In this document: positions 10,985 through 22,373 of the stretch, piece after piece
Layout: every line of letters starts with the position of its first letter
Numbering within the stretch: the stretch's first letter is position 1
NCBI RefSeq assembly: GCF_964204645.1
Contig: NC_134033.1
Span: 8,900,231-8,964,230 of the forward strand
Source: Tubulanus polymorphus
Taxonomy: Eukaryota > Nemertea > Palaeonemertea > Tubulaniformes > Tubulanidae
Direction of reading: 5' to 3'
Length of the DNA stretch: 64,000 bases
Notes under the pieces: model-generated
Told to the model about the DNA's origin: nothing
What the model saw: only the letters and a program-made list of their open reading frames with translations
Database searches by the model: none
Translations under genes and position numbers: made by a program

Positions 10985-11340
10985 ATAGGCATGTTTTGTT
11001 ACCATGATCAATTAGAAAAAATGTAGCTCATGACATGTTCTATGATTATGGTTAGTTTCAAAGTCATTGGGCTTTGCATATGGTCACCAGGGGGGCGTTG
11101 TATAGTAGAATAACTTTGTATTTCCATATTATAGTGGTAACTTGGCATATTTTGTTAGCACAAACAATTTCAAAATCGTAGCTGCTGACATGTTCTACAA
11201 TTGTGGTGAGTTTCAAGGTCATTGTATTTTTTCATAGTCATTGGATAGGGGCGTTGAATATTGAAATTGCTAGATTGTTGAGCGTTTGAAAACCATTTCC
11301 AAGTGGGCATAGTGTCCCTGGCCCCCTAGTTTTAAAGCAT
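10985..11340 (-). repeat. Dispersed repeat related to the 56.3-57.0 kb tandem array
   Basis: Two diverged units with TAGCTCATGACATGTTCTA, GGTGAGTTTCAAGGTCATTG and GGGGCGTTGAATA. These are the reverse complement of the units at 56320-57010 and of the copy near 53000-53250. Non-coding. Confidence 0.7.
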
Positions 11341-11639
11341 GTTGGCCTAGAACTTAGGTTTTTTAGGTGAAATGTACGAAATGTTATGAAACTGTACATA
11401 AAGAATGAAGTCTTATGAAGTCTTATTTCCTATATGCTCTTTCACATTCAAAATCAGAAAATTATCTCAAAATCAGCATATTTTTGAAGGCCATCATTGG
11501 TTTTGTATTTGGTTGCCATTATTTTAGAAAAATCCTTGTTAAGAATTATTGACATTTCCATAGCATTAAGCATGTTGTCAATGCAACCACCAGTCGTCTA
11601 TATAAATCCAATATAAAAAGGTAACGCTACAAGTTTTAC

Positions 11640-12360
11640 TTGAGCAATGCGTAAAATCTGAACTTGGATATATCGTCAAAACCAAGTTCGTGCCTTAGAT
11701 ATTCTATCAAAACTAAATGTCATTTGACTCGTCAAAATCGCTGTCGTGGATACTGTCAAAATTAAATACTTCATATTCAACGCGTCAAATACTATCATAG
11801 AGAGATACCGATAGTGTTTGACGAGTTAAATATGTTTTTATTTTGACAGTGTATGTATCACATTATCGCCCACCATGTGCGGATCAAAATAGTGACGTAT
11901 CCGGCCTTGCATTCCAGATTTCAGTCCAAATACGTTATTTTTAATGAGTAAATGCCAAGTCTAAATATTGTATTTCGACGAGTAAAAGACGATGTTACAA
12001 GCGTATTTGATATGAAACTTCGAATAAGTGAACTGTATGAAACTATGATAGTTTTACTGGAAAAATATGACTGATTGACGAGTAAATTCGCTATTTCTGA
12101 TGGATGAAATCGGAGATATCCATGATAGTATCGGAAGCGCGTAAAATATGATATTTTGACGAGCGTTTTCAACTGAAGACTTATAAATTGCTCGTCACGC
12201 CATCTTTACTTGTGAAATAGCTGGCGATTGACGAGTAGATTTGATTTTTCATTTCGACGGGTAAAAATGAAAGTTTAACGAGTAAATTGTGAAAGTTTGA
12301 CGGGTGATGTTTCATTGTGACATTATATCTATGCCATACCATATTTACTCGTCAAAAACA
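11640..12360. repeat. Cluster of GACGAGTAAA-type motifs in both orientations
   Basis: More than ten copies of short motifs such as TTTGACGAGTAAA or their complements (ACTCGTCAAAA), with the complement orientation on the left (11640-11820) and the direct one on the right (11940-12310). This gives an irregular palindrome. Origin not recognised. Confidence 0.5.
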
Positions 12361-12763
12361 AACAGACTTTTCAGCCTTCTCTACCTCAATCGCTTTTTCT
12401 CGATGAATACAAATTAACTGCCGCAATTTGGCAACTTTTCGTTTTTTCCAGTGTAATGACATAGTTGTCTGTGTCTCATCTGCGCCGTGTAATCAGGTAA
12501 ACGGATTATTTAAAGTTCATATAGGAATGTTGATTGTGTTTTGCGGATTGTTAATTAGTTACTGTATACACAGACCGGGTACCGGCATTCGAGCAGATAG
12601 TATTCACGAGGCATGAACTCCTGCCATAGTAGACGTTACGTTTCTCAGTGACATCAGCGAACCTAGTGTAAAAATCTACACTACACAGTTTGCCTGAAGA
12701 CTTCATTCCGATTGGTCGACTTCTATCTGGTGAACGTTCCGTTTGATTGTATGATTTCTTTGC

Positions 12764-12965
12764 CAACTAGTGAGGTTGGAGATGGAATATTTTGTGCAAA
12801 TTAGTGAAGTTGTACATTAAAGATTGAGCATCAACTACACTAACTGTACTGAGGTTGGGCAGCAAGGATTTTGCGCCAACTAGTAAGGCTGGGCAGTGAA
12901 GATGTTGCGCCAACTATTGAAGTTGGGTAGTGAAGATGTAACGCCAACTATTGAGGTTGGACAGA
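12764..12965. repeat. Minisatellite, about 38-bp unit
   Basis: About five imperfect units containing GCGCCAACTA then TTGAAGTTGGG and CAGTGAAGATGTT, the last three best conserved. Confidence 0.75.
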
Positions 12966-14390
12966 AATGCTTTAAAGGAGATTATGTGCCAAGTAATGGC
13001 TAATGGCTCGTGCCGGCCAATTACTTGACCAATATGGCCGCAAAATTGATGTATATATCCTGTGGCGAATCATTTTTCGCTAGAGGCCGGCACAGACCAT
13101 ATCTTTCGCTAGACGTAAAAAACGATGATAAACGCACGCCGTCTTGCATGGAATGAGAAGAGAACCTCTACTCGAGAGAAAGAATCGCATTACTTCGTAT
13201 AACAACTGTCAACGTTCTTTAGAATTAGTGGTAGATTTCAATTCACTGCATGATGCAAGCAGAGTAATTGACTGAACTCGAAAATCGATCAATGACTTAC
13301 CCGTCATCACCTTAAGAAAATAAAAAAACAAAGTTAGGAAGGCCTAGGCCTACCAATGCCTTTCACCTTTAATAGGTCAACCAAAATGATAATTTCAAAA
13401 AGGCCTTGTTCTGTGACAGTAAAAACTATTTTTTTCGTATTATACACCGCAATGCACTTCAAGTTAGAAATCAGAATATATGAATATCCGTCAAAAACTC
13501 AGCATTAAACGTCTTTATGGAGGAGTTAAATGATTTTGAACCGAATTGCAAACAGTTTCACTTTTCAGCAGTGAGATCTCACCATGATTATGTTCATTAG
13601 TTTCTCAGTATGTTTAGGCGTCTTAGAAAATTCGAATTCTATATTTGAAAAATGGGATTTGAACATGCACACAAGCTCGATTGTCGGCTAAGCAACTTTT
13701 TACTATATTTACATTTATTAAATTTACATTTGTACCTATTATTTTCCCAATAAAACCCTAATCCTAAAGCTAGGCATACTCTAACCTTCACCTGACCCTT
13801 TGTACCCTGTAAACCCATACAATACCTATGTAATACCCTTACGCTCTGGACTATCTGTAGATACAGTACTATTTAAAAGCCGCCATTTTCTATCGGCAAT
13901 CAAGATTGGGATCATCCAATAGCCGTTGTCCTCTTGTGAACAAAAAATCGCTTCACCACGACGTTTACTCTAAAAATACCACGCATCAGATTGGCTAGAT
14001 TTATAGACTGGTGGGCGCTGAGCGGGAACTTATCTCCACCCTGTCTGCATGCCAATATGCAAGTAGTTTACAATAATACCTGCTAAATGTAATCTTCAAG
14101 TACTTCAGATCGCTTTGTTTTCAATACGAATTATGTTGAATAGAATTCGATATCTATCTGAGTAAAATGAATTTCATTAGCTGAATAAATATTGATTGAA
14201 TTTGCTAATCTGCTGCTTCAAGATTCAATTTAACCCATTTGACACTTTGTAAGAGTTTCTGAAACTCAAACTGTATCAAATTGAGTGTGCATCTTGACTA
14301 CGACTAAAATTTCAATGAGGTATGGCTCAATCGAGCTACAAAGATTGCTTAGAAGTCGTCACGCTTGAGGAAGATGGGATATCGACAAGT
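12966..14390. other. Unassigned intron-like DNA
   Basis: No gene, domain or clear repeat recognised. Confidence 0.45.
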
Positions 14391-15903
14391 GCAAGTTCTG
14401 GAATTACTCGTTTGATGGCGCTAGTCAGAACCGGAAATTTGAACCTAAATCCGCCATGTTTTAGTTCATTGGCAATAAAGATCTCTCGCTTCAAGTTTTC
14501 AGTGAGCGTTTTTTCAGTTACTATGTATCGTCACGATTAATCCTTTAAATAGGATATCCTACCGTTACGTTGGATACGATGAAACCTCACTGCAAAGGCT
14601 AGAAATCACTATAAATGTCCGAGAGTTATCAAAAAACATTTTGCAACAGCTGACGTAGTTAGTCACCTAATCGTTGGTGGTAAGCTTTTTATATCGGATG
14701 GGCTTATACCAACGTTAGGGATGACAAGGGCCACAAACACGGTTGAAAAAAATAACACTTCAAAAATATACTTTCTATTCACTTCAGTTCTCAATTAATG
14801 GCTTAAATCACGGACTAACACAGGTACCTTTTGAAATAATCCAATTCTATGTATGTTTCGAGCGATTAATCAACATTATTTTGAGAAATCAATTAATTTC
14901 ACCACAAATTTTGCCATTGGCCGCGATTTCTCTGTATTGCATACATATGGCATGATAGACTAGGTGACCGACAAGGATTTACATAAAACTTTCAAAACGA
15001 AACGACAATTTTCATCTTTGATAGTTTTCCAACTTATATTTCAAATCTTCAGGTGCCAGCCCTCTCCACATGTTTTCAAAATGGCCGCCGTTGAATCGAC
15101 GGAAATTTACTCTCACTTTATGGCCGATTTGCACATAGATTAAGATCGTCAGGTTAGGTTTTATAGGTATCAGACAAACTACGAATCTGTTGTGCGTCGA
15201 TTACAACAAAAATTAGACGGATATCTTAAGAGACAATGTTATGCCAGGCAAATTACTCGTCAGTCAAATTGGCTGACGAAGATTTCATTGAAAAATGACG
15301 TTCCCATTCCTGACTGTGGGGTTTGTGAAAATATCCGATCGTGAAAATAAACCACAGTCAGGTTACTGACTACAGCTGACGATGTTAAGACTGGTTGCCA
15401 GGTATCACATGGTGGCAGCACTTGACGGCTCTATTTTGATTGCAGGTTCGAGTCCTGGTACTTTTCATATTTTTTATGGCTCTACGATAATAGTCCTTCT
15501 AAACTCAATTTTATATCATAATTTAATTTCCTTTTTATCAGTGTAGCCTGCAATAAATTCACCTTAAGAGCCTTGCAGTTAACAACAAAGTGATGACGCC
15601 CGGCACCAGTCCTTACTTCCGTTAGCTGCTTCGAGCGTCATCGCTAAATTTGTGATTTTTGGTAATTTTATGACATTTTCAGTGATCTCTAGCGTTGGAA
15701 GTGAGGTTTTATCGAATCCAACACATTGACAGGATATCATACTTAAAAGATTACGCGTGACGATGTATAGTAAGTTAAATATCGCTAACTAAAAACTTGA
15801 AGCGCGAGATTTTTATTGCAAATAAAATGGAACATGGCGGATTTAGGTTCAAATTTCCGGTTTTGACTAGCGCCATCAAACGAGAAATTCGAGAACTTGA
15901 ACT
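14391..15903. mobile_element. DNA-transposon derivative with long inverted ends
   Basis: The left end (CAAGTTCTGGAATTACTCG, then GGCGCTAGTCAGAACCGG, AAATCCGCCATGTT) is mirrored at 15903 leftwards. Similarity continues inwards for roughly 250 bp, including GATATCCT, AAACCTCACT and AGATCACT blocks. Inside there is no long open frame, so the unit is non-autonomous. No target duplication was identified, and the superfamily is unknown. Confidence 0.7.
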
Positions 15904-15939
15904 TCCCGTATACAAGGAACCCCCGTTAACACCAAGTCA

Positions 15940-16015
15940 TATAGGGCCTGTCTAAAGAACATACCTCTAACCGCCCTTTGGTTTTTTCGATGCGATGCAA
16001 CTTGAATGATACATT
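15940..16015. repeat. Dispersed repeat fragment
   Basis: CCTGTCTAAAGAACATACC and TCTAACCGCC recur, reverse-complemented, at about 28145-28185. No function recognised. Confidence 0.5.
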
Positions 16016-16657
16016 TCAGGACTTCACCCAGTCCTGAGCGTGGCGCTCCGTTAACTGCTTGTACTAAAGAGCTCGCGTGTGTCTGATAGCGATATAGCAC
16101 TGACACTCCCAGGTTTTCACTCAGCGCATTCGTTATCGACTCATGGAACATGTAATTTACAAAAAAAAAACGTCATCATCATTTAGGCTATGCACATGTT
16201 AGACTATATTGATGGAAGTGCTTTTCTCTGCTGTGATGTATCTTAACCACTTCATATAAAGATACATTGTATTTTCAAACATGTACAAGGTATGGAATGA
16301 TCAACTGTCTAAATCTGTTTTGGAATAAAGAGAATATGTGACTAAAATTTAGTTTTCCAATGTTTTTCAGTGTGTAAACTCCATCGTACTCGGCATTGCA
16401 GGGACATTGAGGATTTGAATTTTAGGCGCCTGAGCCCTCAACTTGATTCGAGCCAAACACCTTAATTGACTTAACAGAATTTGATTATGAGTCTAGGATT
16501 TTCTAAATTACTGAATGCTTTCTGCTCTGGTTTTAAGATCAAATTCAATCTTGAATACATAGAACTTATTCAAATGAATTTTCATTTTATTGAAAGAAAT
16601 TCTATTTAACGCAGATTTTCAAATGTATGATGTGTTTGTTGATTTATCGAGGCGAAA

Positions 16658-16854
16658 TGTAACGAGGTCCTATTCTGCCTGTTGTACAGTAGAAGATCCC
16701 TCCAAATATCGACTCCGAGAGCCCAAAAACCAGTAAAAAGGCGGACAAAAGATATAACCACAATCACCCATTGTTCTGTATTTTTCAAGAGAGAGAGAGG
16801 GAAGCACCCTCCAGTTACAACATAGAAAACGACTGATGAACATATTCCATCACA
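16658..16854 (-). repeat. 3' LTR of the Gypsy element
   Basis: 197 bp starting TGTAACGAGGTCC and ending CCATCACA on the + strand, i.e. TG..CA on the element's own strand. Differs from the other LTR mainly by a 9-bp insertion (near 16678) and an extra GA repeat. Confidence 0.92.
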
Positions 16855-16870
16855 CCACCCCCCCCCCCCC
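16855..16870 (-). other. Polypurine tract
   Basis: A run that reads G(13) then TGG on the element strand directly abuts the 3' LTR, the position where plus-strand DNA synthesis is primed in LTR elements. Confidence 0.75.
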
Positions 16871-17368
16871 TTCAACTTGTTCAAACTCCTATTTGAACCG
16901 GAATATATAGTCAAAATATCTACACAAATTTATTTATAGTCCTTATAGTATATTAAGCTCCAAACTTCTCGGCTCTGGATACAGTTGACATCCAACACTA
17001 GTAGTCGTTGTTTCGCATTCGGGTTGCATCTCAGTGATTATGATACATGCAGCTTTCGATCTCCACTAATGGTTTGTGGTTCGTTTTCGGGGCGCACCTA
17101 AGTGTAGTGTCTAACCAAAAATGTCTATACCATCAAAAGGTAGATACGGCCAATGGACGCTGCACTTGGCTTGCCCCTCTGCCACTGTTCCTCATCGTGG
17201 GAAGCTGAAAAATATAATCGAAAGAAAACGGAAAGAAACTGTTCGCAATGGGGTGTGCTACATCTGGGGGTCATGTGTGGTAGAATTTGGACTGAATGGC
17301 TTTTTGTCACTATCATTACAAAGAATAAGCGACAGGTGAACCATCGTTAGGTACCGAAGGAAACACAT
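16871..17368. other. Gypsy internal region between SGNH ORF and polypurine tract
   Basis: No conserved domain recognised; presumed 3' untranslated part of the retroelement. Confidence 0.5.
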
Positions 17369-18121
17369 TCAGACCCGATCTACCACACGGATTATTTCCC
17401 GACAGACAAAGTGCATGGCTGACGTCTTGTAGTGGATCCCCACAAAATCAGAATCCGGGATATCTGGATGGTCGGCCTGTTGGAACCCGGCACGGAGGGC
17501 GAAGACGTTAACCCGGTTGATGTTGTTTACCCGATTGTGGTCACCACGCCAGCAAGGAGGGACAGGGGTCTGTAGGTGGAAAAGGGGGACAGAAGGGTGC
17601 TTGCCCTTGAGTAGCGCCATAACGTCCGTAAACTCCTCTGTCGTCCTGCCATAATCACTGGCATGGTTCATACCATGCGTGACCACAATCGCTCTTGCCC
17701 TAAAGGATACATGTGGGAGGTACTCCAACAAATCACCGAGTCGTTCACCAGGGTGGCAAATCGGAATCAGACTGCCGCTGGCCTTTAGCCCCGTAAACAT
17801 TGAGTCTCCCAGCAACACGATTGGTAAGTCCTCAACTGCCCTCTGTTTCAAGTCTTCAAGCTTTGGCCAGATGTGTGATGAGTCACCACCACATTCGGCC
17901 AGGGCGTTCACTAGTTCCTGGCTGATGTAGTCAAATGCTGCTGTGCTCATCTTTGGCCGAAAACGTCGGGTTTTTGTCGTCTTGAGACCGGTTACTACCG
18001 CACCGGTTACTATGCGACCAGGATCCTCCACAAAGGACTGTTCTACGGCAGAGTTATAAGTCTGCCCATCTTGGCTCTCAATTCGTTGAGGGTCTTGTCC
18101 TGTCTGTGAAGGGTGGAACAA
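17369..18121 (-). CDS. SGNH/GDSL-hydrolase-like ORF of the Gypsy element
   Basis: A 250-residue open frame with the blocks of the SGNH hydrolase fold in order: block I as [13 protein letters not shown] (nucleophile Ser of GDS), a central block as [11 protein letters not shown] in the place of the usual GxND (Asn kept, Asp replaced by His), and a C-terminal DFVGIHY resembling the DxxH catalytic block. Family members are esterases or lipases. Such domains are known in ORF1 of CR1-type LINEs; here it sits between pol and the 3' LTR. A short Leu/Lys-rich frame just upstream (18064-18207) may be its original N-terminus, joined by a frameshift. Activity unproven. Confidence 0.55.
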   Translation of the reverse strand: MFHPSQTGQDPQRIESQDGQTYNSAVEQSFVEDPGRIVTGAVVTGLKTTKTRRFRPKMSTAAFDYISQELVNALAECGGDSSHIWPKLEDLKQRAVEDLPIVLLGDSMFTGLKASGSLIPICHPGERLGDLLEYLPHVSFRARAIVVTHGMNHASDYGRTTEEFTDVMALLKGKHPSVPLFHLQTPVPPCWRGDHNRVNNINRVNVFALRAGFQQADHPDIPDSDFVGIHYKTSAMHFVCREIIRVVDRV

Positions 18122-18253
18122 ACTTCATTCGATACCTGCCGTTTAAGGGTCTGTGTCACCTCGTGGAGGCTAGATAACGGGTCTAACTCGATACAGTCCA
18201 TACAAGAAATGATAGTTCAAAACATGAGTTGGCTGCAACGACAAGACATATAT

Positions 18254-18410
<157 letters not shown>

Positions 18411-18484
18411 CACTCGGTTTTTTGGTACAGAGATGTTACCCCACAAATCAGTCAGTGAAATGGGTAGTACCACTCGATGTCTCA

Positions 18485-18614
18485 GGTTCAGGCCAAAGGT
18501 CGAAGGGTCGAGCTCATAAAAAATGAAAAATAAATTCTCGCACGCTCGAATTTATTTTTCATTTTTTACTCACCCCTTCAACCTTTAACCTGAACCCCTA
18601 TTATCCCTATTATT
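18485..18614. repeat. Left terminal palindrome of element C (tip missing)
   Basis: Outer arm GGTTCAGGCCAAAGGTCGA; inner arm, complemented, GGTTCAGGTTAAAGGTTGA, ending CCCTATTATT before CTTAAAATATTCATAT. The first 18 bases of the outer arm are absent. Confidence 0.85.
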
Positions 18615-18886
18615 CTTAAAATATTCATATTTAAATAGTGTGAGTAAAGTGTTAGCATAACAATCTAGATAAATAAGATCAATTATAGATTTCGAATAAT
18701 AAAAAATCAATTTTAAACATAAAAAGTGTGAGTAAAGTGTGAGTAAAGTGCAAACATAAAATGTGTGAGAAAAAGTAACGAGTAATTAACGAGTTGTTAG
18801 AATTAAAATTAATTTTAAACATAAAAAGTGTGAGTAAAGTGTGATTGAAATAATTCATATTTAAATCATTGAAAATTTATATTTGA

Positions 18887-19372
18887 ATGAGTTTTAATGA
18901 AAGTTTTGTTATAAAAATGAAGACAGAAGAAGAAGAACCCAAATTAAAAATCGAAATAAAAGAAACCATTAAATTATTTTCATAGTTTAACATTAAAAAT
19001 TATATCTCAGCAACAAATTTAGTGTCCGCAAGGTATTATAAAATTGATAACATTACTATGATTAATCAAATATCATCAAATGAAACATGTTTAATTACTG
19101 AACTAATTGATACTTTTGATAATGGCGTTAAAAACCCTAAAATATTCAATACAGTTTTAAATTTTAAAGGAACTTTAGATGAAAACATAATAAATATTCT
19201 TAAAACTCCTTTCAATGAAAGAAAAAGTTATATAATACTTGCTAAAGATTACAATGATTTGATTAACTTAAGAATTGAAAAAAAGACAATTATATTATTT
19301 CAATTTTGATAATAAACAAATCATCTATAATGAAAATTCATCAAATATTGATATTCAATGTGAATGAAATAA
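18887..19372 (+). pseudogene. B-type element protein, relic
   Basis: Begins MSFNESFVIKMKTEEEEP, close to the element B protein. An in-frame TAG lies at about codon 33 (LFS-stop-FNIKNY), the frame then runs through SARYYKIDNITMINQ and LNFKGTLDENIINILKTP, and a one-base insertion in an A-run near 19284 shifts it. The match resumes in another frame (YYFNFDNKQIIYNENSSN) and ends at a stop after DIQCE. The NEKSYKD repeat and C-terminal finger are missing. Confidence 0.8.
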
Positions 19373-19532
19373 AATATTAATTTTAAATATATAGTAGTTA
19401 AAGCATTGAGAAATTAGTTAATGAATAACTGTTAGGTAGTAAGTTTAATTGTTATTTGATTTGAAACATATAAAAGTTAAATATTTCTAAAATATTAAAT
19501 ATTTGTCAATTTATTAATTTTTTTCTTAAATA

Positions 19533-19727
19533 AATGGAAGATTTCAGCATGAAAAAAGTGATTTGAAGCATTATTTAGTAGCAGGAGGATTAATTTTGGC
19601 TGCGCTTTTCTTTTACTATGAAAATATCAGTAAGGATTTGATTAATGAAAATATAAAACTGAGTAAAAAGTTAAAGAAGTTAAATGGAAACAATCACAGA
19701 AATAATAACAATAAACAAGAAAATTAA
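19533..19727 (+). pseudogene. Small single-pass membrane protein relic
   Basis: An ATG at 19533 (MEDFSM) runs to an early stop, but the +1-shifted frame then encodes a hydrophobic segment (HYLVAGGLILAALFFYY) followed by a Lys/Asn-rich tail ending NNNNKQEN and TAA at 19725-19727. This looks like a one-base frameshift in a gene of about 65 codons with one transmembrane helix. No family recognised. Confidence 0.4.
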
Positions 19728-19737
19728 TTTTAGAAAA

Positions 19738-20908
19738 TTATTTGACGCCTGGGAAAAAAATGTAGAATTTCTGGGCTAAGCTTATGTGGAATTGCAAATT
19801 TGAAATCGAAGTTTTAAGTAATTTGGGGAATGATGAGATTTGGCGATTTGGTAGATGATACAGGTCTTCGACTCTAGTAGTGGTTTAAATTTTTTCATTG
19901 AAAATTCTCAATAATTGATCGCGAACTTGCGACCGACTTCATTTACTTATGCCTCTAAGCTGGTCTGCAACTTCATTGCCTCCATGGATGAAGAAAGAGC
20001 TCTTCTGATGTCTGCTTCATCATGACTTCGAGCATATCGTGTGGCCTAGCCAGCCGGCCCGGTCTCCGGGCCCGGGCCACGGGTTTGGCTCATTCGATAT
20101 CCTAGAGTCTTGAGTCTGGGTAGGTTGAAGTAGACATTGTCATTTAAAATAACATGCTTATGTTGTTCTGTATGAATTACCCGAGTGTCATGTATGTTGT
20201 ATTAATTTATTTTAAAATTTGTATTTATTGAATTTGGGAATTTTATCCCGGAATTTCAATGTAATAAGGATCAATAAAGAATTGAATTAAATTGTCACCC
20301 AATACACATGCCATCAGAGGACACGGAGCTGTATATGACAGCTATGCTATTATAAATTGCTATTCTCACGAAACTTGCATACTCCTAATATCAAACATAT
20401 TTTCACAAACGATTGAATATTGAAATTATATGTTTACACATTTTCATATTGACCGCTTGTAGCCGCTGATGAAATTCACGCCGGCCCTACACACATCGTT
20501 GATAGCTTCGTCATTCCACCGGCATGCCCACGTCAGGGTCTGACTTTTATATCAGACTTCCGCATCGTGTATACATCCGCCATTTAACCGAATAATCCGA
20601 TTTACTTATCATTTCTATTTATGCCTGCCGCTTCTGATATAATCATACATCCTTTACTATTACAATACGTCTTCTAATGATATTCAATGCAATATAACAT
20701 TTCGACGTTCAAATATAGGTCATTATATAATCACAGGAAGCCATTCTACATCTATGTCAATAATATTTTGCCAGATAGCTTGTTTGTGTACACATAAACC
20801 TGTGACGTTTTGCACATCGATTTACGGCTGTCGTTTGTAAAATGACGCTGAATGGTTAGCATTGTTTAGGTTTCATAATGGTAACGTTTTATAAGGCGTC
20901 AAAAAAGT
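19738..20908. mobile_element. Nested foreign block: LINE-like tail and MITE arm
   Basis: Base composition is less AT-rich than the rest of element C. About 20120-20300 resembles a LINE 3' end (AATAAGGATCAATAAAGAAT then TTGAATTAAATTG). 20690-20905 is a diverged copy of the right arm of the MITE at 47040-47727 (ATGTCAATAATATTTTGCCA, GTGACGTTTTGCACATCGAT, TTATAAGGCGTC). A GC-rich palindrome lies at 20057-20085. The two outer edges share only TTTGACGCC, so this is not shown to be one element. Confidence 0.55.
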
Positions 20909-20983
20909 TAATGATTTTAAAGAATTATAGGATTAAAACAGCATCTTTTAATTTAATTTATTTTATATATTTTAACTATAAAA

Positions 20984-21289
20984 ATGAGTGAAAGTAAGGT
21001 ATTAGAAATATTACACCTTATATATAAAAATCAACAGAATATCAAATCAATCATAATGATTTCAGGTTTATTTTCTTTTTCAATTTATAGTATAAAACAG
21101 TTGTTAGAATTCTATGATAGCTGTTAAATTAGATACGCTGAATTAAAATATAATATAAATTATCTATCAGATCGAATTGATAATATCAAATGCTGTGAAA
21201 TATGCAATAAAAAATATAAAAATTTAAAGACTTTGAGGAATCATAAATATATTCATGAACTTGATGAAAAATTACATAACTCAAATTAA
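20984..21289 (+). pseudogene. C2H2 zinc-finger protein relic of element C
   Basis: From ATG at 20984 (MSESKVLEILHLIYKNQQN) the frame stops at a TAA after 47 codons, then continues in the same frame to TAA at 21289. The second half holds a textbook finger: CCEICNKKYKNLKTLRNHKY then IH (Cys-x2-Cys-x12-His-x3-His). A single stop separates the halves of a protein of about 101 residues. It differs from the A finger protein in sequence but shares size and position. Confidence 0.6.
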
Positions 21290-21404
21290 GCAATAGACTG
21301 TTAAATTGGCTGAAATATATAAAAATAGATTATATTATAACTATTTCTATATTTAGATTAATTTATTTATATTTATAATTTTTATTAAAAACTTATTTAT
21401 ATAA

Positions 21405-21700
21405 TTATGTACTAGACGTACGAGTAAGAAAGTCAGATTCTTGCCAAGAAAGTAAGATTTCTTGGATTCTTACTCGTACCTGTCTTACTTAGTTTTATAA
21501 AAATGAATAAATTATATGTTTTCACTTAATAAAAATAAAAAATAGATTATATTTTAACTATTTCTATACTTAGATTGATAATTTATTCATTTTTATATAA
21601 TCTAAACTAATTTATATATATAGGTACTAGACGTACGAGTAAGAAAGTAAGAAAGTAAGATTTCTTGGATTCTTGGATTCTTACTTGTACGTCTAGTACA
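21405..21700. repeat. Two small hairpins with TACTAGACGTACGAGTAAG ends
   Basis: At 21411-21490 and 21603-21700 a palindrome starts GTACTAGACGTACGAGTAAG and closes with CTTACTCGTAC or CTTACTTGTACGTCTAGTAC; the second is nearly perfect. Each is preceded by a related AT-rich segment (AATAGATTATAT...AACTATTTCTATA), so a 200-bp unit is duplicated directly. The style is like the terminal palindromes but the sequence is different. Confidence 0.7.
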
Positions 21701-22222
21701 TAAATATCATTAATACTTTTGTCATATATATTTCTGTTTCAATATTTATTTATCTCACAGATTTATTATAAATATTTGGAAAAGTATAAATCATATTCAA
21801 TTATATATTTACATTTATCATTAATAAAAGAGGATTACAATGAAACCATTAGATTGTTAAATTGTTTAAGTATTAAATTGCGTAGATTGTATATTCATAA
21901 ACTAAATGATAAATCACGAATAAGACTGTTAAATTAGCTGAAATGTATGAAATATTGTATGAAATATTAGTTAATCAAAAAAGGGGGTTGAGGTATCAAT
22001 GTATTAAATACGTATTCAATACGTATCAAAAAGATTTAAATAAAAAAACAAAAAAATAAAAAATACTCGCTACTTTTTCTCACACATTTTATGTTTGCAC
22101 TTTACTCACACTTTTTATGTTTAAAATTGATTTTTTATTATTCGAAATCTATATTTGATCTTATTTATCTAGATTATTATGCTAACACTTTATTCACACT
22201 TTTTAAATATGAATATCTTAAG

Positions 22223-22373
22223 AGTAATAGGGATAATAGGGGTTCAGGTTAAAGGTTGAGGGGTGAGTGAGTAAAAAATGAAAAATAAATTCGAGCGTGC
22301 GAGAATTTATTTTTCATTTTTTATGAGCTCGACCCTTCGACCTTTGGCCTGAACCCCTATTATCCCTATTACT
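22223..22373. repeat. Right terminal palindrome of element C, 151 bp
   Basis: Bounded by AGTAATAGGGATAATAGGGG and its complement. Inner arm CAGGTTAAAGGTTGAGGGG, outer arm, complemented, CAGGCCAAAGGTCGAAGGG. Abuts TGAATATCTTAAG on the inner side. Confidence 0.9.

Larger units (their letters stand above)
10768..12763. other. Intron-like DNA with dispersed repeats
   Basis: Contains a dispersed repeat copy (10985-11340) and a cluster of GACGAGTAAA motifs (11640-12360), listed separately. Otherwise nothing recognised apart from a possible 45-bp microexon at 12453-12497 (see findings). Confidence 0.5.
18485..22373. mobile_element. Element C: palindrome-ended element inserted in the Gypsy element
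   Basis: Same family as A, B and D. The right end is complete (...CCCTATTACT at 22373). The left end begins at GGTTCAGGCC and lacks the outermost 18 bases, and no target duplication is visible. Contents: relics of a B-type gene (18887-19372), a small membrane-protein relic (19533-19727), a block of different base composition (19738-20908) with a LINE-like tail and a MITE arm, a C2H2 finger relic (20984-21289), and two smaller hairpins (21405-21700). All its genes are broken, so C is older or more decayed than D. Confidence 0.85.

Noticed and set aside
19738-20908. One complete MITE inside element C
   Set aside because: Only nine bases match at the left edge; only the right arm is homologous to the MITE at 47040-47727.
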